Positions 32,886 through 42,497 are shown, counted from the stretch's first letter. The stretch: DNA of 64,000 bases from Thiohalomonas denitrificans (GCA_020725115.1 DYFR01000019.1:1-64000), one strand, 5' to 3'. The notes: generated by a model not told the origin, from the sequence alone. A program made the numbers and translations.

Positions 32886-33563
32886 TCATTTCAGCTTGAG
32901 CAGGGTTTTCAGTTCGGCCATGGAGTCGATCACGGCATCCGGTTTGGCCTCGCGGATGTCGACGCCATGGTTGTAGCCATAGCTCACCGCCACTACCGCG
33001 TAGCCCGCGGCCCGCGCCGCCTCCACGTCGTGCATGGAGTCGCCCACCATCATGGCGTGTGCCGGCTCGACTTTAAAGAAATCGGCCGCATGGAGCAAGG
33101 GCGCCGGATGCGGCTTCTTTTGCGGCGTGGTATCACCGCTCACCACGATACCGAAGAAATCGCGTATCCCCTTGTCCCGCAGCAGCGGCTCGGTAAAGCG
33201 TGCCGCCTTGTTGGTGACGCAACCGAGCTTCACACCGGCAGCCTGCAGCGCCTCCAGCCCCTCACGCACACCGGGGAACAGACGGCTGCGCTGGCTGGTG
33301 TTGACCTGATACAGGTCGTTGAAGATGTGCAGGGCGCGCTCGAACTCGGCAGCCTCCGGCTCGGCATACAGGTCGTCGGTCAGGGCGCGCTTGACCAGGC
33401 GCTCGACGCCATTGCCGACCCAGCCGCGCACCTTGGCCTCGCCCCATACCGGGCGGCCCAGCTGCTTCATCATCTCGTCGACGCAATAGGCCAGGTCCGG
33501 CACGCTGTCCACCAGCGTGCCGTCCAGGTCGATGAGGATCATTTCAGGTTTGGCTAAAGGCAT
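32886..33563 (-). CDS. gph: Phosphoglycolate phosphatase
   Basis: This 225-residue HAD-superfamily enzyme removes phosphate from 2-phosphoglycolate. Motif I is MILIDLDGTLVDS, motif II VTNKAARF, motif III KPHPAP, and the final acids are in MMVGDSMHDVEAARAAG. The ATG at 33563 is preferred over a TTG five codons earlier. rpe-gph-trpE order is conserved in gammaproteobacteria. Confidence 0.95.
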   Translation of the reverse strand: MPLAKPEMILIDLDGTLVDSVPDLAYCVDEMMKQLGRPVWGEAKVRGWVGNGVERLVKRALTDDLYAEPEAAEFERALHIFNDLYQVNTSQRSRLFPGVREGLEALQAAGVKLGCVTNKAARFTEPLLRDKGIRDFFGIVVSGDTTPQKKPHPAPLLHAADFFKVEPAHAMMVGDSMHDVEAARAAGYAVVAVSYGYNHGVDIREAKPDAVIDSMAELKTLLKLK

Positions 33564-33648
33564 GGAATCGCTGACCAATAAAATTTCAACCCCCGCCGCA
33601 GACGACTACATGGATGTAGTCGGTTGGAAATGTCTGGAACATATTTCC

Positions 33649-33713
33649 CAGACACGGAGACACAGAGAATTTACAGAGGTTTTCTTCTCTGCGGCTCTGC
33701 GCCGCTGCGGCAG
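33649..33713. repeat. GCAGAGACG-family inverted element between gph and rpe
   Basis: Degenerate arms CCAGACACGGAGACACAGAG (33648-33667) and TTCTCTGCGGCTCTGCGCCG (33684-33703). It ends 17 bases before the rpe stop codon. Confidence 0.65.
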
Positions 33714-33729
33714 GTATTGTCTTTAGGGC

Positions 33730-34422
33730 TTACTTGCCGACCTTGGCCAGCTCGGCGCGCATTTCGGCAATGATGGTGTTGTAGTGGTTCTTGTCCTTGT
33801 CGTTGCGCTTGCCGAATACGGCAGAGCCGGCAACGAAGGTGTCCACACCCGCCTCGGCCACTTCCCTGATGTTGCCCGGGCCGACGCCGCCGTCGATCTC
33901 CAGACGGCAGTTGTAGCCGCCTTCCTTGATCATCGCGCTGACCTTGCGCGCCTTGTCCAGCACGTAGGGGATGAACTTCTGGCCGCCGAAACCGGGGTTG
34001 ACCGACATCAGCAGCACCATGTCCAGCTTGGGCAGGGTGTACTCCAGCACGTCCAGCGGGGTGGCCGGGTTGAACACCAGGCCGGCCTTGCAGCCGCTTT
34101 CCTTGATCAGGCCGATGGTGCGGTCGATGTGCTCGGAGGCTTCCGGGTGGAAGGTGATGTAGGTGGCGCCGGCCTTGGCGAAGTCGGGGATGATGCGATC
34201 CACCGGCTTGACCATCAGATGCACGTCGATGGGTGCGGTGACGCCGTGCTTGCGCAGGGCCTCGCACACCAGCGGGCCGATGGTCAGGTTCGGCACGTAA
34301 TGGTTGTCCATTACATCGAAGTGAACGATGTCCGCGCCGGAGGTCAGTACGTTCACAACCTCCTCACCAAGACGGGCAAAGTCAGCCGAAAGGATGGAAG
34401 GGGCAATCTGATAGTCCGCCAT
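33730..34422 (-). CDS. rpe: Ribulose-phosphate 3-epimerase
   Basis: This 230-residue TIM-barrel enzyme interconverts ribulose and xylulose 5-phosphates. It has [28 protein letters not shown] (metal ligands H and D), [10 protein letters not shown] (phosphate loop) and [11 protein letters not shown]. The ATG start is supported by AGGGAAC upstream; a longer frame is spurious. Confidence 0.97.
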   Translation of the reverse strand: MADYQIAPSILSADFARLGEEVVNVLTSGADIVHFDVMDNHYVPNLTIGPLVCEALRKHGVTAPIDVHLMVKPVDRIIPDFAKAGATYITFHPEASEHIDRTIGLIKESGCKAGLVFNPATPLDVLEYTLPKLDMVLLMSVNPGFGGQKFIPYVLDKARKVSAMIKEGGYNCRLEIDGGVGPGNIREVAEAGVDTFVAGSAVFGKRNDKDKNHYNTIIAEMRAELAKVGK

Positions 34423-34556
34423 GGTGTTCCCTCTGATTTGGTTTGTTCGCCCTCTGGGGGGCGTAAAAGAAAATGACCGGGGATTGTAGCGACTCCCGAC
34501 GCCCATTGCGACAACCACCTTTACGCCCCCCCGGCCGATTGCTAGGCTGCTAACCC

Positions 34557-35411
34557 ATGAAAACCCTGCATTCCATACTGCTGTCGGCCCTCTGCACGCT
34601 GGCCACCTCCGGCTTGCCGGCCGCCGTGGCGGCGGAAACCGCTGCGCCCGCGGCCGCAGCGGAGAGCCCCGCGGCGACACCGGCCCTCAGCCAGGAGCAG
34701 CAGACCCTCGCCCTGCTGCGCGCCAGTCCGTCCGGCGCCGATGCGGTGGAACTGATGGTGGACGGCGCCCCGGTACTGGCCCTGTTTCGTGCGGAAACCC
34801 TGGGCCTGCCCCAGGGCGGCCTGATCCTGTTGCACGATCTCGGCGCCCATGCCGACTGGCCCGGCGTCATCGGCCCGCTGCGGCGCGAACTGACCGGCTA
34901 CGGCTGGTCCACGCTGTCAGTACAACTGCCGGCGGCGGTCGACGACACCGCGCAGGCCCAGGTGCAGGCACGGCTGCGCGCTGCCCTCGCCTTTCTCAAC
35001 GGCAAAAACATCCGCAATATCGTCCTGCTCGGTCATGGCCGCGGCGCCCACGACGCCCTGCGTTTTGCCGCCGACAACGGCACTGGTATTGACGGCCTGA
35101 TCCTCATCGGCATGGATGGCGATCCGCAACCGTCCGGCGACACCTTGCTGGAACGCGTCAGCGCCCCCATCTACGACCTCTACGGCAGCGCCGATAGTGT
35201 GGAGGTGCTGGCGGCCGGGGCACAACGCCTGGTGCAGGGCCGGCGCCTGGTGCGCCGGGCTGGTAACAGCGGGGCCGACCGACCGCAGTACCGCCAGTTC
35301 GTGCTGGAAGGCGCCGACCATACCTTCAGCGATCAGACCGGGCTGTTATTGCGCCGCGTATACGGCTGGCTGAAAACCCATGCCGGCGGCATGGAAATCA
35401 CATCAAAATAA
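34557..35411 (+). CDS. Exported DUF3530-like alpha/beta-hydrolase
   Basis: This 284-residue protein has a signal peptide ([20 protein letters not shown]) followed by an Ala-rich linker. It has an alpha/beta-hydrolase-like core with [14 protein letters not shown] and [14 protein letters not shown], where the nucleophile elbow is GHGRG instead of GxSxG. The usual catalytic Ser is missing, so activity is doubtful, as in other DUF3530 members. The next gene is 14 bases downstream. Confidence 0.75.
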   Translation: MKTLHSILLSALCTLATSGLPAAVAAETAAPAAAAESPAATPALSQEQQTLALLRASPSGADAVELMVDGAPVLALFRAETLGLPQGGLILLHDLGAHADWPGVIGPLRRELTGYGWSTLSVQLPAAVDDTAQAQVQARLRAALAFLNGKNIRNIVLLGHGRGAHDALRFAADNGTGIDGLILIGMDGDPQPSGDTLLERVSAPIYDLYGSADSVEVLAAGAQRLVQGRRLVRRAGNSGADRPQYRQFVLEGADHTFSDQTGLLLRRVYGWLKTHAGGMEITSK

Positions 35412-35425
35412 TCCGAGGGGAAATT

Positions 35426-35893
35426 ATGGGAATTGCAATGCTACTGCATGTATTGTCCGCCGTGATCTGGGTCGGCGGCATGTTCTTCGCCTATCTGGTG
35501 CTGCGCCCGGTGGCGGCGAGCCAACTGGAACCGCCGCAGCGCTTGCCGCTGTGGGCCGGCTGCTTCCAGCGCTTCTTCCTCTGGGTCTGGATGGCGGTGA
35601 TCCTGCTGCCGCTCACCGGCTACTGGATGCTGTTCAGCATGTTCCAGGGGATGGCCAACGCACCGCTCTACGTGCATGCCATGCAGGGACTGGGGCTGCT
35701 GATGATTGCGCTGTACCTGTGGCTGTACTTCGGCCCCTATCGCGGCCTGCGCAATGCCGTTGCGCAGCAGGACTGGAAAACCGGCGGCGCCTCTCTCAGT
35801 CGTATCCGCCACATCGTCGGCGGCAACCTGCTGCTGGGCCTGCTTACCATCATCATTGCAGTGGCCGGGCACTATTTGATCCCGTCGTCGTGA
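35426..35893 (+). CDS. CopD-like integral membrane protein
   Basis: This 155-residue protein has four membrane helices. H8 in LLHVLSAVIWVGGMFFAYLVLRP, H84 (LYVHAMQGLGLLM) and H128 (RIRHIVGGNLLLG) resemble the haem or copper ligands of the CopD/HemJ superfamily. AGGGG lies upstream of the ATG. Role uncertain: copper handling or a haem-linked membrane function. Confidence 0.75.
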   Translation: MGIAMLLHVLSAVIWVGGMFFAYLVLRPVAASQLEPPQRLPLWAGCFQRFFLWVWMAVILLPLTGYWMLFSMFQGMANAPLYVHAMQGLGLLMIALYLWLYFGPYRGLRNAVAQQDWKTGGASLSRIRHIVGGNLLLGLLTIIIAVAGHYLIPSS

Positions 35894-35902
35894 CGTACCC
35901 TG

Positions 35903-35930
35903 CCACGGAGCACGGCAGCGTGCTCCGTGG
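35903..35930. terminator. Bidirectional terminator between convergent genes
   Basis: CCACGGAGCAC-ggcagc-GTGCTCCGTGG is a perfect 11-bp stem lying between two converging stop codons (35893 and 35931). No clear U-tract, so termination strength is uncertain. Confidence 0.65.
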
Positions 35931-36119
35931 TCATGTCTCCCTGCCGTCATGCTGTCGCAGCAACACCTCCAGATCCAGCATGCGGATGGCATCCACCCCC
36001 GCCTCGAAGGCGCCCTCATGGCACAGGCCACTGATGGCCGCCTGCTGATAGCCGTCGAGCACGGCACGGATACAGGCCCGGCGCACCGCCTCGGCCAGCT
36101 GCTGCTCTTCACCGCTCAT
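35931..36119 (-). CDS. Small helical protein of unknown function
   Basis: This 62-residue acidic protein (EEQQLAEAVRRACIRAVLDGYQQAAISGLC, then GAFEAGVDAIRMLDLEVLL) has no recognised domain, but similar small proteins with a CHEGAxExAxxAI pattern occur in gammaproteobacteria. Its ATG overlaps the stop of the upstream gene by four bases, which argues that it is real and coupled. Confidence 0.6.
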   Translation of the reverse strand: MSGEEQQLAEAVRRACIRAVLDGYQQAAISGLCHEGAFEAGVDAIRMLDLEVLLRQHDGRET

Positions 36120-36799
36120 TCGCACAAGGCCCCGGCCCACAGTTTGCCGTTGATCATCAGTTCGGTGATGCGGCCATCCTTCTGGCGCATGTTCACCCGC
36201 GCCGTGGTGGTGCTGCCATCCTGCAAACGGATGTGCACCGTATCGCCACTTACCTGATAGGTGCCGGGGGTTCCCCCGCTCTTGCCGTAATAACCGCCGG
36301 CATCACTGCCGAAGGTGGCCTCGTTGCTGTACACCACACCGCCGGCACCGTCGAACACCATGGTGGTGATGCGGTAGTAGCCGCTGCCGCTATAGCTGCT
36401 GGAGGAGCCGCCCCAGTTGCACATGCGTCCCTTGATCTGCGCACTGCTGCCGGCCGCTGCCGGCGGTGCAGCGGGGGCGGCGCGCCGGGCCGCAGCGCGC
36501 GTGCAGCGCAGCGCCTCTCCATCGGGGAACTGCACCGTCAACTTGTCACCCTGCAGTAGATAGGGATAGGGCACCGGCCCGAATTCCTCCTCCACCACGA
36601 TGATGCCGGGCTGCAGGCTGTAGCGGCTCGGTTCGCCGTCGAAGATCAGACGGCTGGCGCTCTGAAACTCCAGCAGCACCGGGCCATCATCGCCCTGGCA
36701 CTGCCACTGGCCCAGCAACGGCGCAGGCTTTTCCGCCGCCTGCACGGATACACCACCCAATGCCAGGAACAATCCCAACATCAGCCTGCGCAGCCACAT
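36116..36799 (-). CDS. Exported protein of unknown function
   Basis: This 227-residue protein has a signal peptide (MWLRRLMLGLFLALGGVSVQA) and two beta-rich halves joined by an Ala/Pro linker (AAARRAAPAAPPAAAG). The first half (LLGQWQCQGDDGPVLLEF) resembles lipocalin-like small domains. The second repeats a similar idea around NWGGSSSSYSGSGYY. GGGAGG nine bases upstream supports the 36799 start; the transaldolase stop overlaps that site. Confidence 0.65.
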   Translation of the reverse strand: MWLRRLMLGLFLALGGVSVQAAEKPAPLLGQWQCQGDDGPVLLEFQSASRLIFDGEPSRYSLQPGIIVVEEEFGPVPYPYLLQGDKLTVQFPDGEALRCTRAAARRAAPAAPPAAAGSSAQIKGRMCNWGGSSSSYSGSGYYRITTMVFDGAGGVVYSNEATFGSDAGGYYGKSGGTPGTYQVSGDTVHIRLQDGSTTTARVNMRQKDGRITELMINGKLWAGALCE

Positions 36800-36804
36800 G
36801 ATCA

Positions 36805-37902
36805 TCATCCTCCCGTGAGTACCGTACGTTTCCGCTGCAACACAGCAACCAATTGATCGTAGGCGTCGGCAAACTGTTGCACCCCCTCGCGTTGCAATTG
36901 CCGGCACACGGCATCCAGATCGATGCCCAGGCCCGCCAGCCCGGCCAGCACCGCCTGCGCTTCATCCACCTGTGCCGTGAGCGTGGCCGCAACGCGACCG
37001 TGATCCAGATAGGCCTTGAGGGTGGCCGGCGGCAGGGTGTTGACGGTATCGGCACCGATCAGCTCGTCCACGTACAGCACGTCGGAATAGGCCGGGTTCT
37101 TGGTGCCGGTACTGCCCCACAGCGGGCGCTGTACCCGCGCGCCGCGCGCCCGCAGCGGCGCGAATTCATTGTCTGCAAACGTCGCGCGAAACCGCTGATA
37201 GATCATCCTGGCGTTGGCGACGGCACTGCGCCCGCGCAGGGCCAGGGCCGCTTCCGTACCGATGACCTCCAGCAGCCTGTCCACTGCGGTATCCACCCGG
37301 CTGATGAACAGCGAGGCCACCGAGGCGATGTGCTGCGGCGCCGCACAGCGTGCCAGGCCGCGCAGATAGGCTGCGGCCACCGCCTCGTAGTCCGCCAGGG
37401 AAAACATCAGCGTGGCGTTGACGTTGATGCCGCCGGCAATCAGCGTTTCGATGGCGGGTATGCCCTCTGCCGTTGCCGGCACCTTGATCATCAGGTTGGG
37501 CCGGTCCACCGCCCGCCACAGGCGCTGCGCCGCAGCGACGGTACCCGCCGTGTCGTGGGCCAGATGGGGCGACACCTCCAGGCTGACATAGCCGTCGCCG
37601 CCGGCGGAACTGTCGAATACCGGACGCAGCACGTCGGCCGCCTCGCGGATGTCCTCGACCGCCAGCAGTTCGAACATCTCGTGCGCATCGATATCGGGCG
37701 CCGCCTCCAGAATGGCGCGGATATGCTCGTCATAGGCGGCGCTGCCGCCGATGGCCTTTTCGAAGATGCTGGGATTGGAGGTGACACCGCGCACCCCGGC
37801 ATCGATCAGCTGCTGCAATGCGCCGCTGCGCGTCTGGCCGCGCTCGATGTAGTCCTGCCACACCGACTGCCCCTGCTGCTGCAACTCGTGCAGTATGCCC
37901 AT
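36805..37902 (-). CDS. tal: Transaldolase (TalAB long form)
   Basis: This 365-residue enzyme of the pentose phosphate pathway has GVTSNPSIFEKAI near the N-terminus and the Schiff-base lysine in LMIKVPATAEGIPAI. GSTGTKNPAYSDVLYVDELIG marks the longer clade found in actinobacteria and some proteobacteria. It starts at MGILHEL with AGGA upstream. rpe, another pentose phosphate gene, is 2.4 kb away. Confidence 0.94.
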   Translation of the reverse strand: MGILHELQQQGQSVWQDYIERGQTRSGALQQLIDAGVRGVTSNPSIFEKAIGGSAAYDEHIRAILEAAPDIDAHEMFELLAVEDIREAADVLRPVFDSSAGGDGYVSLEVSPHLAHDTAGTVAAAQRLWRAVDRPNLMIKVPATAEGIPAIETLIAGGINVNATLMFSLADYEAVAAAYLRGLARCAAPQHIASVASLFISRVDTAVDRLLEVIGTEAALALRGRSAVANARMIYQRFRATFADNEFAPLRARGARVQRPLWGSTGTKNPAYSDVLYVDELIGADTVNTLPPATLKAYLDHGRVAATLTAQVDEAQAVLAGLAGLGIDLDAVCRQLQREGVQQFADAYDQLVAVLQRKRTVLTGG

Positions 37903-37928
37903 GATGAATATCCTTCCTGTCCAAAAAA

Positions 37929-38073
37929 TCAATCAGTCCGCAAATGAACGCCAATAAACGCGAATGCTATTGCTGCCACGAAAGATGATCTGTATTCACA
38001 GCCAAACCACCTCAAGACATTTCTTCTTCACAAGGATTTGCGTCCATTCACGTCCATTTGCGGACTCAGGTTT
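37929..38073. repeat. AAATGAACGCG-family inverted element after tal
   Basis: Left arm GTCCGCAAATGAACGCCAAT (37936-37955); right arm ATTTGCGTCCATTCACGTCC then ATTTGCGGAC (38036-38065). The core of about 70 bp has no similarity to other copies. The sequence from 38066 to 38129 shows no other feature. Confidence 0.85.
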
Positions 38074-38129
38074 TTAATTCCGCGCGCTGTGTTCTGCACC
38101 ACAATGGCACAACCAGGGCCGGCATCATC

Positions 38130-38204
38130 CTATTTCGCCAGCCAGAACCACCAGACGATGAATCCGATGAGCGCAATACCTGCCAGATTGATCCACAGCA
38201 TCAT
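38130..38204 (-). CDS. 24-residue membrane protein coupled to the copper ATPase
   Basis: The frame starts with ATG overlapping the ATPase stop (ATGA). It has GGAGG seven bases upstream and encodes [20 protein letters not shown] then WLAK: one membrane helix ending in an aromatic belt. Tight coupling to copA suggests an accessory subunit. It is too short for most gene callers and I do not recognise a named family. Confidence 0.65.
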   Translation of the reverse strand: MMLWINLAGIALIGFIVWWFWLAK

Positions 38205-40438
38205 GCCTTGCCCTCCGGTTTGAAGAAACGCAGCCGGTTGGCGTTGCTCACCACGGTGAGCGACGAGGCGGCCATGGCGGCGCCGGCGATCATCGGATTG
38301 AGCAGCAGGCCCAGGAACGGATACAGCAGGCCCGCCGCCACCGGGATGCCCAGGGTGTTGTAGATGAAGGCGCCGAACAGGTTCTGCTTGATATTGCGCA
38401 CCGTGGCGCGCGAGACGTATATGGCATCGGCCACGCCGTGCAGCGAACCGCGCATCAGGGTCACGTCGGCGCTCTCGATGGCCACGTCGGTGCCGCCGCC
38501 GATGGCAAAGCCGACATCGGCACGGGCCAGCGCCGGTGCATCGTTGATGCCGTCACCCACCATGCCCACCACCTCGCCCAGTTTCTGCAGCGCCGCCACC
38601 TGCTGTTCCTTTTCTTCCGGCAGCACCTCGGCGATCACCGCATCGATGCCCACCTGGCGTGCCACTGCATCGGCGGTGGTGCGCGCATCACCGGTAAGCA
38701 TCACCACCTTGATGCCTAGCTGGTGCAGGCGCGCGATGGCGGCGGCGGAATCGGCCTTCACCGGGTCGCTCACCGCGATGACACCGGCGCCCATGTCGTT
38801 CAGCGCCAGATACAGCGGGATCTGCCCTTCGTTGGCCAGGCGCTCGGCCTGCTGCGGCAGGTCGCCGAGGTCGACGCTGTTTTCCTCCATCCAGCGCCGG
38901 TTGCCGAGCAGCACGCGCTGCTGGTTCATCTGCGCGCGGACACCGCGGCCGGCGGCGGCCGCGAAGCCGGACATCTCCAGCCGCGCCATGCCCTTGCCGT
39001 CCGCCGCGGCGACGATGGCGGCGGCCAGCGGGTGTTCCGATACCGCCTCCACGGTGGCGGCGATCTCCAGCAGCTGATCGGCATCGATCCAGCCGCGCGG
39101 CACGATGGCCGTCACCTGCGGCTTGCCCTCGGTCACCGTACCGGTCTTGTCCAGTACTACGGTGGTGAGGCGGCCCGCCTGTTGCAGGGCCTCGCCGTTG
39201 CGGATCAGCACGCCGAACTCCGCCGCCTTGCCCACCCCGACCATGATCGAGATCGGTGTCGCCAGACCGAGGGCACAGGGACAGGCGATGATCAGCACCG
39301 TCATGGTGGTGACGATGGCGAAGGACATCTGTGGGCTGGGACCAAAATTGATCCAGGCAAGAAAGGTAAGCACCGCAATGATCATCACGCTGGGCACGAA
39401 CACGCCGGCCACCTTGTCCACCAGGCGGCCGATGGCCGGCTTGCTGGCCTGGGCGTTACGCACCAGTTCGATGATGCGTGCCAGCACCGTATCCTTGCCG
39501 ATGCGTTTCGCCTGATACAGGAAGGAGCCGGAGGTGTTGATGGTGCCGCCCACCACTTCGTCCCCGATACGCTTCACTACCGGCAGCGGCTCGCCGCTGA
39601 TCATCGATTCATCCAGATACGATTCGCCGTCGATGATGACGCCGTCCACGGCGACACGCTCACCCGGACGCACGCGCAGGGTTTCATTCAGCCCCACCTC
39701 GATGATCGGTACATCCATTTCCTTGCCGTCACGCACCACGCGCGCGGTCTTCGGCTGCAGGCCGATGAGACGACGGATCGCCTCCGAGGTCTTGCCGCGC
39801 GCACGCAGCTCCAGCGCCGAACCGAAATTGATCAGGGCGATGATGATCGCTGCCGCCTCGAAATAGGCGTGCTGCGCCAGGGAGGGCACCAGGTGCGGCC
39901 ACAGCACGATGGCCATGGAGTAGACCCAGGCCGAGCCGGTACCCATGGCGATGAGGGTGTCCATGTTGGCATTGTGGTGGGTGAACTGCTTCCAGGCGCC
40001 GGTGAAGAAGTGGCGTCCGGCGTAATACATCACCGCCAGGGTGGCGATACCGATCAGCAGCCAGACGACGCGCCCGCCCTCGCTGTGCAGGGTAGGAAAT
40101 CCGTCGATCATGTCGAACAGCATGAGCGGAAAACCCAGCGCCGCGGCTACCGCCGCGCGGCGCAGCAGACTGCGGTATTCCGCCTGCTCCCGCGCCTCGC
40201 GCTCGGCCTGCTCGTCGTCCAGTCCCTTAAGCTCCGCCGCCTCGTAGCCGGCGTCCACCACCGCCTTGATCAGGACAGCGCCGTCCACCTCACCCTGCAC
40301 CACGGCCACGTGCTCGGCAAAGCTCACCGTGGCCTCCGCCACACCCGGCACTGCGCGCAGCGCATTCTCCACGGACGCCACGCAACCGGCGCAGCTCATG
40401 CCGCCGATGGACAGCCGATGTACCACGGGTTCGCTCAC
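38201..40438 (-). CDS. copA: Copper-translocating P1B-type ATPase
   Basis: This 745-residue pump has one N-terminal heavy-metal domain ([17 protein letters not shown]) and eight membrane helices. Its CPC metal site is in [15 protein letters not shown], the phosphorylation motif is DKTGTVTEG, and SEHPLAAAI (HP motif) and [17 protein letters not shown] follow. The pattern indicates Cu(I) export from the cytoplasm. It starts with GTG after GGAGGTGGCAT. A tiny membrane protein gene overlaps its end. No CueR-like regulator is in the window. Confidence 0.94.
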   Translation of the reverse strand: MSEPVVHRLSIGGMSCAGCVASVENALRAVPGVAEATVSFAEHVAVVQGEVDGAVLIKAVVDAGYEAAELKGLDDEQAEREAREQAEYRSLLRRAAVAAALGFPLMLFDMIDGFPTLHSEGGRVVWLLIGIATLAVMYYAGRHFFTGAWKQFTHHNANMDTLIAMGTGSAWVYSMAIVLWPHLVPSLAQHAYFEAAAIIIALINFGSALELRARGKTSEAIRRLIGLQPKTARVVRDGKEMDVPIIEVGLNETLRVRPGERVAVDGVIIDGESYLDESMISGEPLPVVKRIGDEVVGGTINTSGSFLYQAKRIGKDTVLARIIELVRNAQASKPAIGRLVDKVAGVFVPSVMIIAVLTFLAWINFGPSPQMSFAIVTTMTVLIIACPCALGLATPISIMVGVGKAAEFGVLIRNGEALQQAGRLTTVVLDKTGTVTEGKPQVTAIVPRGWIDADQLLEIAATVEAVSEHPLAAAIVAAADGKGMARLEMSGFAAAAGRGVRAQMNQQRVLLGNRRWMEENSVDLGDLPQQAERLANEGQIPLYLALNDMGAGVIAVSDPVKADSAAAIARLHQLGIKVVMLTGDARTTADAVARQVGIDAVIAEVLPEEKEQQVAALQKLGEVVGMVGDGINDAPALARADVGFAIGGGTDVAIESADVTLMRGSLHGVADAIYVSRATVRNIKQNLFGAFIYNTLGIPVAAGLLYPFLGLLLNPMIAGAAMAASSLTVVSNANRLRFFKPEGKA

Positions 40439-40493
40439 ATGCCACCTCCGGGCCGACAGGGAATGGATGAAGAATAACCCCAAAACGGCAATT

Positions 40494-40642
40494 ACTCTCG
40501 CCAAGACGCCAAGCGCGCCAAGATAAGCATTACCGGAACCATCATACCCACCGCCGAGACGCGGAGGTCGCAGAGGAAAACAGATTTCTTAGACTTTCTC
40601 TGCGCCTCTGCGTCTCGGCGGTGGATTTTTTATTTGGCGCGT
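40494..40642. repeat. GCCAAGACGCC arm with an inserted GCAGAGACG element
   Basis: A CTCGCCAAGACGCCAAGCGC arm (40497-40516) is followed by a complete GCAGAGACG-type element (left arm CCACCGCCGAGACGCGGAGG from 40549; right arm CTCTGCGCCTCTGCGTCTCG to 40624). A degenerate TTGGCGCG (40635-40642) may be the opposite outer arm. This would be a nested insertion. Confidence 0.65.
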
Positions 40643-40680
40643 CGGGGGAGCGTCGCGATGACAGGCATTTTCCGGGTTGA

Positions 40681-40694
40681 TTGACGCAGATCAA
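40681..40694 (+). promoter_or_regulatory. FNR/Anr-type site upstream of ubiT
   Basis: TTGACGCAGATCAA fits TTGAT-N4-ATCAA with one mismatch. A -10-like GATACT at 40717-40722 places the site centre near -41.5, the class II activator position. The identical 14-mer is upstream of the gene at 45333. Confidence 0.7.
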
Positions 40695-40756
40695 CTGGAA
40701 AATGCGCGGGAATTGCGATACTTTCGCCCGGTCGTCACCCTGCGGAGTACCTGTCC

Positions 40757-41260
40757 ATGCGCCTGCAACTGCTGCCCCTGTCCCTCCTGCTCAAGAGCCT
40801 GCCCTCGGCGGTGCACAGCGAACTGCTGTCGCGCCTGTTCAACCACCTGCTCAAGGGACAGTACATCGTCGACCAGTTGCAGGAGCTGGACGGCAAGCGC
40901 CTGGCCATCGCCATCAGCGACACCGGTACCGAATTGATCTTTGCCATCAAAAATGGCCGCCTCACCCGTGCCCCGGGCAAGGCATGGGATGCGCGCATCA
41001 AGGGACGACTGGAAGAATTCTGGCTGCTCGCCACCCGCAGCGAAGACCCGGACACCCTGTTCTTCGCCCGCCGCCTCAACATCGAGGGTGAAACCGAAAC
41101 CGGTCTCTATGTGAAAAACCTGCTCGACGGCATGGACTTCGACTGGCGCATGCACATCCAGGCCGTCGCCGGCCCGCGCCTCGCGCCCTTCATCCAGCGC
41201 GCGGTGGAGCGCCTGCAACTGGACCGCCGCGTGCAGCGCTTCGCTCGTCCCCTCGTCTAA
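40757..41260 (+). CDS. ubiT: UbiT, SCP2-domain accessory factor for anaerobic ubiquinone synthesis
   Basis: This 167-residue protein has an SCP2 lipid-binding domain (about 30-130: LDGKRLAIAISDTGTELIFAIKNGRLTR, ARIKGRLEEFWLLATRSEDPDTLFFARRLNIEGETETGL). The F-ARRL-IEGETE motif is typical of UbiT/YhbT. It binds quinone intermediates for UbiU-UbiV. It is divergent or convergent to those genes at this locus. GGAG lies seven bases before the ATG. An FNR-like site precedes it. Confidence 0.92.
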   Translation: MRLQLLPLSLLLKSLPSAVHSELLSRLFNHLLKGQYIVDQLQELDGKRLAIAISDTGTELIFAIKNGRLTRAPGKAWDARIKGRLEEFWLLATRSEDPDTLFFARRLNIEGETETGLYVKNLLDGMDFDWRMHIQAVAGPRLAPFIQRAVERLQLDRRVQRFARPLV

Positions 41261-41266
41261 AAATCA

Positions 41267-41440
41267 AATCCAACGCAAAGGCGCGAAGACGCAAAGGACG
41301 CAAAGATTTCGATTCAAAACCCTTTCACCGCAGAGGCGCCGAGGTCGCAGAGTAAACCGAATCATGAACTCTCTGCGTACTCGGCGCCTCTGCGGTAAGC
41401 ATGTCATTAACTTTGCGTCTTCGCGCCTTTGCGTTGGATT
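41267..41440. repeat. Nested inverted elements between ubiT and ubiV
   Basis: Outer arms: 41267-41296 and 41411-41440 are perfect 30-bp inverted repeats (core GCAAAGGCGCGAAGACGC). Inner arms: 41327-41352 and 41371-41396 match at 24 of 26 positions (ACCGCAGAGGCGCCGAG...). The inner element belongs to the GCAGAGACG family and lies wholly inside the core of the outer one. Confidence 0.92.
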
Positions 41441-41449
41441 GTGCCTTTC

Positions 41450-42376
41450 TCACCCCCCCGACTGCGCCCGCGCCTCGCGCACCTCGCCCTGCTCCAGCCA
41501 GGCCAGTCCTGCGCTGCCGTACCAGTAGCCGTTGCAGGGTTCGCCCCGGGTAAGCCCCTGCACGGCGTCTATCCCCTGTTGCGGAGTAAGCGTGCCGTCG
41601 ATGACGGCACGAAAGGCACTGACGATCTTGTCCATGTGCCGCGACTGCGGCGACAGGCGCAGCACCTCCACGTCGAGTTCTTGCAGTTCGGGCACCGCGC
41701 CGATGAGATTGCAGGTGGCGGCGGACTGGGTCTGGATGCCGTTCATGACGAGGAACTGCGCGCCCTCCTGTGAGTTGAGCACCAGACCATCGGCAAAGTC
41801 ACCGCAGCGCAGCTGGCAGTCATCCTTGGGCAGGTTGTAGTGGCGTGCAGTGAAGCAGCGCGCCGAGAAGGCCAGCGGCATGCGGCCGAAGGCAAACACC
41901 TCGGTCTGCAGACCCGCCGGGCGGCAGGCCTGGATCGCGGCCAGGGTATCGCGCGACAGTTCCACCGGCATCACCCAGCGCTGCGCGCCCAGATCGCGGA
42001 ACAGGCCCAGCGTCTCGCAGTTGTAGGCATTGAGATGCGGCCCGGCAACGAACGGCACCTGGTTCGCCGCGAGGCGCACCGCGCCCATGTCGTTGGCCTC
42101 CACCGCAAAGCGGCCGTTATCGATGATGCGGTGCAGCGTAAGCAGTTCCGATTCCGCCTCGATCAGCGCCAGGGTGGACAGCACCACCTCCTTGCCGGCG
42201 GCGGTGAGTTCCTCGGCAATGGTCAGCCAGTCCTCCAGCCGCACCACCCGACGCTTGGAACATACCGTCTCCCCCAGATACACCACATCCACCGGCCAGT
42301 CGCAGGCCTGGCGATAGAACGCCAGCACGTCTTCCCGTGACCAGAAATACAACAACGGACCCAGTGCCAGTTTCAT
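41450..42376 (-). CDS. ubiV: UbiV, U32 family subunit of the oxygen-independent ubiquinone hydroxylase
   Basis: This 308-residue protein begins MKLALGPLLYFWSREDVLAFY and contains the U32 core VYLGETVCSKRR. The Cys set likely to hold a [4Fe-4S] cluster is C41-like (ETVCSKRR) together with SARCFTARHYNLPKDDCQLRC. With UbiU it hydroxylates ubiquinone precursors without oxygen, using prephenate as oxygen source in studied bacteria. Between ubiU and ubiT, the gene is next to repeat elements. Confidence 0.94.
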   Translation of the reverse strand: MKLALGPLLYFWSREDVLAFYRQACDWPVDVVYLGETVCSKRRVVRLEDWLTIAEELTAAGKEVVLSTLALIEAESELLTLHRIIDNGRFAVEANDMGAVRLAANQVPFVAGPHLNAYNCETLGLFRDLGAQRWVMPVELSRDTLAAIQACRPAGLQTEVFAFGRMPLAFSARCFTARHYNLPKDDCQLRCGDFADGLVLNSQEGAQFLVMNGIQTQSAATCNLIGAVPELQELDVEVLRLSPQSRHMDKIVSAFRAVIDGTLTPQQGIDAVQGLTRGEPCNGYWYGSAGLAWLEQGEVREARAQSGG

Positions 42377-42408
42377 CGAACAGCCCTCACTCAAAAATCT
42401 TTATTACT

Positions 42409-42483
42409 CTCGCCAAGACGCCAAGTGCGCCAAGAAAGGCTTTTCAGAATTGTTTTCTTGGCGGCCTTGGCGCGCTTGGCGAG
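42409..42483. repeat. GCCAAGACGCC-family inverted element between ubiU and ubiV
   Basis: Left arm CTCGCCAAGACGCCAAGTGC then GCCAAGAAA (42409-42437); right arm TTTCTTGGCGGCCTTGGCGC then GCTTGGCGAG (42454-42483). It ends 15 bases from the ubiU stop. Confidence 0.9.
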
Positions 42484-42497
42484 ATCAAATTTATAAT

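Noticed and set aside
34557-35411. Functional serine hydrolase
   Set aside because: The nucleophile position reads GHGRG, so the usual catalytic serine is missing; called only as DUF3530-like.
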